This document shows, piece by piece, positions 59,069 to 64,000 of a stretch of DNA of 64,000 nt. A program made the translations under genes and the position numbers. The notes beneath the pieces are model-generated. The model was not told where the DNA came from. It ran no database searches and saw only the letters and a program-made list of their open reading frames with translations. Each line of letters starts with the position of its first letter. Positions within the stretch are counted from its first letter, which is position 1. This DNA is from Moraxella bovoculi 237 (GTDB lineage Bacteria > Pseudomonadota > Gammaproteobacteria > Pseudomonadales > Moraxellaceae): the NCBI RefSeq assembly GCF_000696305.2, contig NZ_AOMT01000013.1, positions 1 through 64,000 on the forward strand, given 5' to 3'.

Positions 59069-60784
59069 TTAATTATTTAAGTTGGCATCGGCATTCGCGC
59101 CAATCTGGTCGGCATGGGCAATATCCGCCAGCAGGCTCTTGACGTGGTTGCGCGTGGCTTCAGTGATGTTCACGCCACCTGACATGCGCGCCAGTTCATC
59201 GATCTGATGTTCGCCTGCGATGACGCTGATGTCGCTGGTGGTCTGTTCACCATGGTCTTTATAGACCAGAATGTGGCGGTGTGCAGCGGCAGCGACTTGG
59301 GCTTGGTGGGTGATGGCAAGTAGCTGCTGATGCTTGCCCAAGCTGCGAAGCAGTTCGCCCACGACCTGCGCTGTGCCGCCACTGATGCCCACATCGACTT
59401 CATCGAATACCAGCGTTGGGCGGCTGCCTTTGCCATCACCTGCTGCCATTACCTGCATGACGAGCGCCATACGCGACAGCTCGCCCCCTGAGGCGACCTT
59501 GTGTAATGGCTGTAGCGGCATGCCGACGTTGGCACTGAACAAGAGTGTGATGTCGTATTTACCGTGTGTGTTATATTGGCTTTCGTCTTTGGCATTGAAG
59601 GCAAATTCGCAGCGTGCATTCGGCAGAGCAAGTGGTAGCAGTCTCGCCTCTAGGCGCTCACAGATGTCAGGCGCGATGGCGATGCGTGCGTTATCAAGCG
59701 CTTCTGCCGCTGACAGATATGCTTCATAGGCTTCATTGACCTTGGCATCAAGCGTATCATTATCGGGTAGACCGCCCAGATGATCAAGTTCGGCTTGCCA
59801 GTTCGAGGCATCCGCGATCAGTTCATTGACAGGCGTGTGGTATTTATTAGACAGCCGGTGAGCCAGCCCAAGCAGGGTATTCAGCTCATGCAGGCGTTCT
59901 TCGTCAGGTAGTGACTGTTCAGCATAGTCGGAGAGCTTGGCGGTGGCGTCCATGATTTGCTCTTGGGCGAGTGCCAGCAGCTGACTGCATTCGCTAAATA
60001 CCTTGCTCTTATCCACGCTGTGATCGCAGATACGCATCGCACGACCCAGCAGGCTTGCCACGCTAGGCTCGTCACTGTCATTATCCAAGAAATTCACCGC
60101 CGTCATCGCCTCGGTCATCAAGGCTTCAAGGTTTGACAGCTCGTCATATTCGCTTTCGATCTCGTCGAAATTCACTGACAACAGCGGTTCAATGTCAGCA
60201 AGCTTGGCAGACAGTAATGCCATGCGATCGGCACGTTGTACAGATTGGCTTTTTGCGTCATAGGCTTGTTTTTTGATGGTTTGCCAGTTCTGATAGGCTG
60301 TTTTGGTGGCGGTCTTTAAGGTGGTGAGTTCGCCAATTTTATCCAGCCAATCAATGACGAATTGCGGCTTTAATAATTCAAGCCCTGCGTGCTGAGAGTG
60401 GATATTGACGAGAATTTGCCCCAGTGATTTTAGCTCGCTGATGCTGGCGGGCACGCCGTTGATCCACGACTTTGAACGCCCTTGGCTACTGATCTTACGG
60501 CGGATGAGCAGGGTGTCTTCTTCTAATTTGCGCTCGTGCTCGGCGAACCATGCGGTGACTTCATCGTTATTGGTGATGTCAAATTCGCCAAAAACCGTCG
60601 CCTCATCACAGCCATGACGCACGATGCCACTGTCAGCACGTTCCCCAGCGCATAAGGATAATGCATCTAAAATCAATGACTTACCCGCACCTGTCTCACC
60701 CGTGATGACGTTAAAACGCTCATCAAAGCTGATTTCTTTTTGCTCGACCAGGGCAAGATTATTTAGGCTTAGAGATACCAACAT
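59069..60784 (-). CDS. recN: DNA repair protein RecN
   Basis: An SMC-like ATPase acting in double-strand break repair. The 571 residues have Walker A GETGAGKS (29-36), long coiled-coil arms in the middle, then the signature SGGELSRMALVMQV and Walker B TLVFDEVDVGISGG. It is first in a minus-strand run continuing through yqgE to the zinc peptidase. No clear LexA box was recognised upstream. Confidence 0.96.
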   Translation of the reverse strand: MLVSLSLNNLALVEQKEISFDERFNVITGETGAGKSLILDALSLCAGERADSGIVRHGCDEATVFGEFDITNNDEVTAWFAEHERKLEEDTLLIRRKISSQGRSKSWINGVPASISELKSLGQILVNIHSQHAGLELLKPQFVIDWLDKIGELTTLKTATKTAYQNWQTIKKQAYDAKSQSVQRADRMALLSAKLADIEPLLSVNFDEIESEYDELSNLEALMTEAMTAVNFLDNDSDEPSVASLLGRAMRICDHSVDKSKVFSECSQLLALAQEQIMDATAKLSDYAEQSLPDEERLHELNTLLGLAHRLSNKYHTPVNELIADASNWQAELDHLGGLPDNDTLDAKVNEAYEAYLSAAEALDNARIAIAPDICERLEARLLPLALPNARCEFAFNAKDESQYNTHGKYDITLLFSANVGMPLQPLHKVASGGELSRMALVMQVMAAGDGKGSRPTLVFDEVDVGISGGTAQVVGELLRSLGKHQQLLAITHQAQVAAAAHRHILVYKDHGEQTTSDISVIAGEHQIDELARMSGGVNITEATRNHVKSLLADIAHADQIGANADANLNN

Positions 60785-61000
60785 GGCGACATTTTTCCGT
60801 AAAAAGGCGGCGGTTTATGATAATCAATTTATGCCGATTTAGCAATTTATGAAATGTTAATTTTAATGCATGCGTGAGATGATGACGCACACCATCGTGG
60901 GCGGCATCGGTTATTTTTGTTTGCTTTGGGATTATAATGGGGATGATGCTTGCCATTCAAAAGTGCTGGATAAAATTATCTACCATTACCAGGCGATGTT

Positions 61001-61029
61001 TTGACAATTTGGCATAAATTTGCCACAAT
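61001..61029 (+). promoter_or_regulatory. rlmB promoter
   Basis: TTGACA (61001-61006) and CACAAT (61024-61029) with 17 bases between, 35 bases before the rlmB start. Confidence 0.5.
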
Positions 61030-61063
61030 ATCAAAGATTTTACCTTCTTAATAAGCCCATTTT

Positions 61064-61909
61064 ATGTCAAAAGCACCCAAAGCATTCGCCAAATCTACCG
61101 ATAAATTCAAAAAAGACAAGTCGGGCAAGCCAAATTCACCAAAAGCCAAACCCAATCGCACGCCACATTTCTACGGCATTCATGCGGTGACGGCACTATT
61201 AAAGCACCGCCCACAGGACGCGTTGACGTTATTCGTGCAGCTGCGCGAAGATGGTGCGACTAGCCAGACGCATGACGACATCATCAAGCTCGCCAAAGAT
61301 GTGGGCGTGAGTGTGCAGATGACGCACAAGGACAAGCTTGCTGAGCTGTGCGACAGTCATCAGCATCAGGGTGTGGTTGTGTCTGCGCGAGCGCCGAAGC
61401 TGTATGATGAGAGCGATCTGGTGGCATTGTGTGATAGGGCAGATGCGTTATTTTTGGTGTTAGATCAGATTACCGATGCGCATAATCTGGGCGCGTGCCT
61501 GCGTTCTGCCAGTGCGATGGGTGTGGATGCGGTCATCATTCCTAAGCATCAAAGTGTCTCCATCACGCCGACGGTCGCCAAGGTGTCGGTCGGGGCAGCA
61601 GAAGTTATCCCATTGGTGGCGGTGACGAATTTGGCTCGTAGTCTGTATGCCCTCAAAAAATCAGGCGTATTCGTCTTTGGCACCGCCCTAGATGAGACGG
61701 CCAAGCCTTTGTATGATTGTGACTTCTCGGGTAAGGTTGCCATCATCATGGGGTCAGAAGGCGATGGCATGAGACGCCTGACGCGTGAGTATTGCGATAC
61801 GCTGGTCTATATCCCGATGGCGGATAACCCTGATCGACCTCAGAGCCTTAACGTGAGTGTTGCCACAGGCATGGCGCTGTATGAAGTAACAAGACAGCGC
61901 ACCAAATAA
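61064..61909 (+). CDS. rlmB: 23S rRNA (guanosine-2'-O-)-methyltransferase RlmB
   Basis: Methylates G2251 of 23S rRNA. The 281-residue SPOUT protein has a basic N-terminal extension of about 30 residues (Lys/Ala/Pro-rich), a substrate-binding domain from HFYGIHAVTALL, and the knotted SAM domain with LDQITDAHNLGACLRSA, IIMGSEGDGMRRL and IPMADNPDRPQSLNVSVATGMALYE. It is a monocistronic gene with its own promoter and terminator. Confidence 0.95.
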   Translation: MSKAPKAFAKSTDKFKKDKSGKPNSPKAKPNRTPHFYGIHAVTALLKHRPQDALTLFVQLREDGATSQTHDDIIKLAKDVGVSVQMTHKDKLAELCDSHQHQGVVVSARAPKLYDESDLVALCDRADALFLVLDQITDAHNLGACLRSASAMGVDAVIIPKHQSVSITPTVAKVSVGAAEVIPLVAVTNLARSLYALKKSGVFVFGTALDETAKPLYDCDFSGKVAIIMGSEGDGMRRLTREYCDTLVYIPMADNPDRPQSLNVSVATGMALYEVTRQRTK

Positions 61910-61931
61910 CCTTAGTTAAACCACCATAATA

Positions 61932-61970
61932 AATCGCCCAAACTCAAGAGATTGGGCGATTATTTTTATT
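61932..61970 (+). terminator. Terminator after rlmB
   Basis: A 10-bp stem (AATCGCCCAA / TTGGGCGATT) with a 10-base loop followed by a T-rich tail. A perfect parS site begins two bases further on. Confidence 0.8.
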
Positions 61971-61971
61971 G

Positions 61972-61987
61972 TGTTTCACGTGAAACA
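61972..61987. promoter_or_regulatory. parS ParB site 12 (perfect)
   Basis: TGTTTCACGTGAAACA, perfect consensus, in the gap between the converging rlmB and nqrM-like genes, about 41 kb right of oriC. Confidence 0.9.
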
Positions 61988-61997
61988 TGATTCAGCT

Positions 61998-62246
61998 TTA
62001 TGCAGATTTTGCCAAGCTTTTGGCTTTATCGCTGGTCGCCTTGTCCATATTGCTTTCGCATTTATTGGGGTCGTTGCCGCAGAACTGGCAATATTCATCA
62101 CCCATAAGATTGGCGACACCGCCGCATGAGCCTTTTAGGGGTTGTTTTTTTACCAAATAGCCCACGCCCATGAATAAGAAAAACAGCAAAAAAATACCGA
62201 AAGTCACCGCAAATACAGGTAAAAATTGATAAAACATGTCGGTCAT
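61998..62246 (-). CDS. nqrM: NqrM-like Na+-NQR maturation factor
   Basis: An 82-residue protein with one N-terminal membrane helix (about 8-31) and a Cys-rich tail: KGSCGGV (Cys 41), YCQFCG (Cys 53, 56) and NKCES (Cys 63). The helix-KKxPxxGSCGG arrangement and four cysteines are the pattern of NqrM, which supplies iron to the sodium-pumping NADH:quinone reductase. No nqr operon is in the window, whereas nqrM normally follows nqrF, so the assignment rests on sequence pattern alone. ATG 62246 follows AAGGAG and is preferred to an upstream TTG. Confidence 0.7.
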   Translation of the reverse strand: MTDMFYQFLPVFAVTFGIFLLFFLFMGVGYLVKKQPLKGSCGGVANLMGDEYCQFCGNDPNKCESNMDKATSDKAKSLAKSA

Positions 62247-62306
62247 GGCTTGCTCCTTTTTGTCAGATGGCAAGATAAATTTATTCTATTATAAGCTTTT
62301 TTGCAC

Positions 62307-62345
62307 AAAAAATCAGCCACATTTGTAAACCCGTGGCTGATTTTT
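62307..62345. terminator. Terminator after creD and the small ORF
   Basis: A 13-bp stem (AAAAATCAGCCAC / GTGGCTGATTTTT) with a 12-base loop, 18 bases downstream of the 53-residue ORF on the minus strand. Confidence 0.85.
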
Positions 62346-62362
62346 GTATGGTTTTGGTGCGT

Positions 62363-62524
62363 TTATTGGTCTGATAAAGGGTTTGCTTGGCAACAGATTT
62401 GTTTATCAAAGCTAAGAATCAGCCCCAATGTTGGCAGATACAGCCAATGTAAAAACTCTACCGCGCCTTCAGAATGCCGCATGATGGCAGATTTGGACAA
62501 GCCGATCAGATCATGGGTTTGCAT
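62363..62524 (-). CDS. Small ORF (53 aa) coupled to creD
   Basis: A 53-residue reading frame beginning MQTHDLIGLSKSAIMRHSEG. ATG 62524 overlaps the end of creD by 14 bases and is preceded at seven bases by a perfect AAGGAG inside creD codons. It ends 18 bases before a strong terminator, so the transcript clearly extends to cover it. It contains a mildly hydrophobic middle (AVEFLHWLYLPTLGLILSF) that could be a short membrane helix, and a CC pair. I do not recognise it; it may be a small membrane partner of CreD. Confidence 0.6.
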   Translation of the reverse strand: MQTHDLIGLSKSAIMRHSEGAVEFLHWLYLPTLGLILSFDKQICCQANPLSDQ

Positions 62525-63821
62525 GGTTATCTCCTTCTGGTTGATGGGTTTGGTTTGGCTTCATTGGGTTTAATTCTAGAGCGTACCAATCCACCTTGCG
62601 TGTGATGAACATGACCGCCGCTAACAGTAGGAAGCAAAAAACAGCGCCCAACAGTAGATTAAGTTCGTCGATCGATAGGATAAAATAGAATCCTGCATAA
62701 AGTGATGATAATAAGAGCGTAAATGCGCCAGAACGCTTGGCGCCATCCAATACGTAGTAGGTATAGAACCCGATGAGCAAGGCGCATGCACCTGCCGCGA
62801 TGCCATAGGCTGCATAGAAGGCGATGTGTTCAGCAAGCGACAGCAGCAGCACATAAAACATCAATAAGGCGCTCGCCACCAGACCGTACTGTAGTGGGTG
62901 AATGCGCAGCTTCTTTATGGTCTCAAATAAAAAGAACGTACCAAATGAAATAACCAAGAACAGCAGTGCGTATTTGATGGTGCGGTCGGTTAGGGTGTAG
63001 GTGTCGGTGGTATTGACGAATGCCACCGCCAAATGGTTTAGGTTGTTATGAAGATTGGGGCTGCATTCGCTCTTGCATTCGCTGGCGCTGATGATGGCTT
63101 GTGTGTTGGCAGTCGCCAAAAAATCATTCTGCCAGTCCGCGCTAAATCCTGTGGCGTCTATGCGCTTATTATTTGGCAGCGCATCACCCAAAAACTTAGG
63201 CTCTGCCCAATTGCCCGCCAATGAGACTTCGGCATTGTCACCTGTCGGTGCGATGTGCAGGCTGTCGATGCCTAAGACGTTCAAGTTGGTGCGGATGTTT
63301 AGAGGCTTATCCAAGGTGCGCGCATCGTCGGTGATGATGGCCTCGATGTAGGATAAGTGATATTTACCTTGAGTGTTGAACTTGGTCGGATATTCTTTGC
63401 CATTGATGGTGATTTTGGCGTTGCTTGCGCCGCGAAGGTCGGATATGGGGATGATTAGGCTGACGGGGGCTGCGTCGTTATCTTCGGTCTTTGGTGGGGT
63501 GATGGGTTGGTATTTTTGGGAGATGTCTAGGCTGCTTTGATGGCTGATGGCGTGATAAATGCCGCGGCGATATTTGTCATCCTGTACGTCGCTTGTGCCC
63601 GCGATGTTGCTACTTTGGGCGAAAATGGGCGCATCACCGACCAATAAAAATGGCGCAATCATGAACTGATCGCCTGCGTGCATGGTTTTGATTTCTTCCA
63701 TCACGCTTTGGTGGTAATTTGAGCGTTCGTAAACCAGTGAGTTTATAAACACCATCCCTAGGCCGAACAAAAAGCATAGCGTGCCGATGATGAATAGTTT
63801 AATGGTAAAGGTCTTTTGCAT
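62511..63821 (-). CDS. creD: Inner membrane protein CreD
   Basis: A 436-residue membrane protein controlled by the CreBC two-component system in enteric bacteria and Pseudomonas, linked to envelope integrity and beta-lactam response. An N-terminal helix (about 5-28) is followed by a large periplasmic domain (about 30-290) and a C-terminal block of five or six helices, the typical CreD layout. IDATGFSADW and GVDLLHIAPTGDN-like IDSLHIAPTGDN segments fit the family. AGGAG precedes ATG 63821. The gene follows the creC end by 92 bases and has a cre-tag upstream. Confidence 0.88.
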   Translation of the reverse strand: MQKTFTIKLFIIGTLCFLFGLGMVFINSLVYERSNYHQSVMEEIKTMHAGDQFMIAPFLLVGDAPIFAQSSNIAGTSDVQDDKYRRGIYHAISHQSSLDISQKYQPITPPKTEDNDAAPVSLIIPISDLRGASNAKITINGKEYPTKFNTQGKYHLSYIEAIITDDARTLDKPLNIRTNLNVLGIDSLHIAPTGDNAEVSLAGNWAEPKFLGDALPNNKRIDATGFSADWQNDFLATANTQAIISASECKSECSPNLHNNLNHLAVAFVNTTDTYTLTDRTIKYALLFLVISFGTFFLFETIKKLRIHPLQYGLVASALLMFYVLLLSLAEHIAFYAAYGIAAGACALLIGFYTYYVLDGAKRSGAFTLLLSSLYAGFYFILSIDELNLLLGAVFCFLLLAAVMFITRKVDWYALELNPMKPNQTHQPEGDNHANP

Positions 63822-63896
63822 AAATACTCCTGTGGGAAATTTATGCAAATAGTACAAACCCTGTATGCAAAAATGATGGAAAAAGGTGGGACTTTT

Positions 63897-63912
63897 ATGA
63901 AAAATGTGTGAA
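63897..63912 (-). promoter_or_regulatory. Cre/blr-tag, candidate CreB operator
   Basis: On the minus strand the site reads TTCACACATTTTTCAT, that is TTCAC-N6-TTCAT, one base from the CreB/BlrA tag TTCAC-N6-TTCAC. It lies between the creC stop and the creD start, 76 bases before the latter, where an activator of creD would bind. Confidence 0.6.
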
Positions 63913-63913
63913 A

Positions 63914-64000
63914 TCAGCGCGGCACACTCATTACCATAATCACGCAATTATCCTTGTCCTGCCTAAAACTCACTGCCCCGCCATGTAGCTCTATCACTTG
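63914..64000 (-). CDS. creC: Sensor histidine kinase C-terminus (partial, probably CreC)
   Basis: The last 28 codons of a minus-strand gene cut by the window edge: QVIELHGGAVSFRQDK to MSVPR-stop. HGG after a helix is the end of the histidine-kinase ATPase domain (after the G2 box). Position directly upstream of creD, as in creBCD operons, makes CreC the likely identity. The rest of the gene is outside the window. Confidence 0.7.
   Translation of the reverse strand, partial: QVIELHGGAVSFRQDKDNCVIMVMSVPR

Noticed and set aside
62301-62573. A 90-codon plus-strand open frame over the creD end
   Set aside because: It runs through the terminator hairpin and antisense to creD and the better-supported 53-residue ORF.

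Overview
The window is about 64 kb of chromosome around the replication origin of a gammaproteobacterium. Gene order, protein sequences and moderate G+C look most like Moraxellaceae (Moraxella or Psychrobacter type). The family call is inference, because there is no rRNA in the window. The core is the classic origin neighbourhood. gyrB, recF, dnaN and dnaA read leftward from about 21 kb, and rpmH, rnpA, yidD, yidC and mnmE read rightward. Between dnaA and rpmH lies an AT-rich 668-base gap with six DnaA boxes, the likely oriC. No tRNA, rRNA, CRISPR array, insertion sequence or prophage was seen.

Left arm (1-20.8 kb): two decayed small secreted or lipoprotein genes flank anmK. Then come fabF, hisH-hisB, def, an ABC exporter, thiC with a TPP riboswitch, dadA with a RidA-type deaminase, a secreted DUF2059 protein, guaA and the gyrB-recF-dnaN-dnaA block. 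Right arm (21.5-34.3 kb): mnmE, nrdR-ribD, ribE, fmt-rsmB, thrC, dprA-tsaC. At 34-44 kb is a more accessory stretch on the minus strand: a GlsB-like protein, ribBX, an unknown protein coupled to a CynX-type transporter, rarA coupled to a zinc-ribbon membrane protein, a broken thiopurine-methyltransferase-like gene, a thioesterase, a tautomerase, and a YbfB-type transporter divergent from a broken LysR gene. At 44-54 kb is a complete leucine/isovalerate degradation cluster (liuA-B-C-D-E) with a divergent TetR regulator and an acyl-CoA ligase. At 53.8-60.8 kb nine minus-strand genes (recN, yqgE, ruvX, a membrane protein, tusA, xerD, a methyltransferase, dgt, a zinc peptidase) form one run. rlmB, an nqrM-like gene and the creC-creD locus with a new 53-residue ORF close the window.

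The main structural signal beyond genes is a set of twelve parS-like ParB sites (consensus TGTTTCACGTGAAACA) spread over 3.9-62 kb around the origin, many of them inside coding sequence. A second signal is a second cluster of four perfect DnaA boxes plus a parS-like site in the ribD-ribE gap, 6 kb from the presumed oriC. A CreB-type tag (TTCAC-N6-TTCAT) upstream of creD and a 24-bp inverted repeat upstream of the TetR gene are candidate operators.
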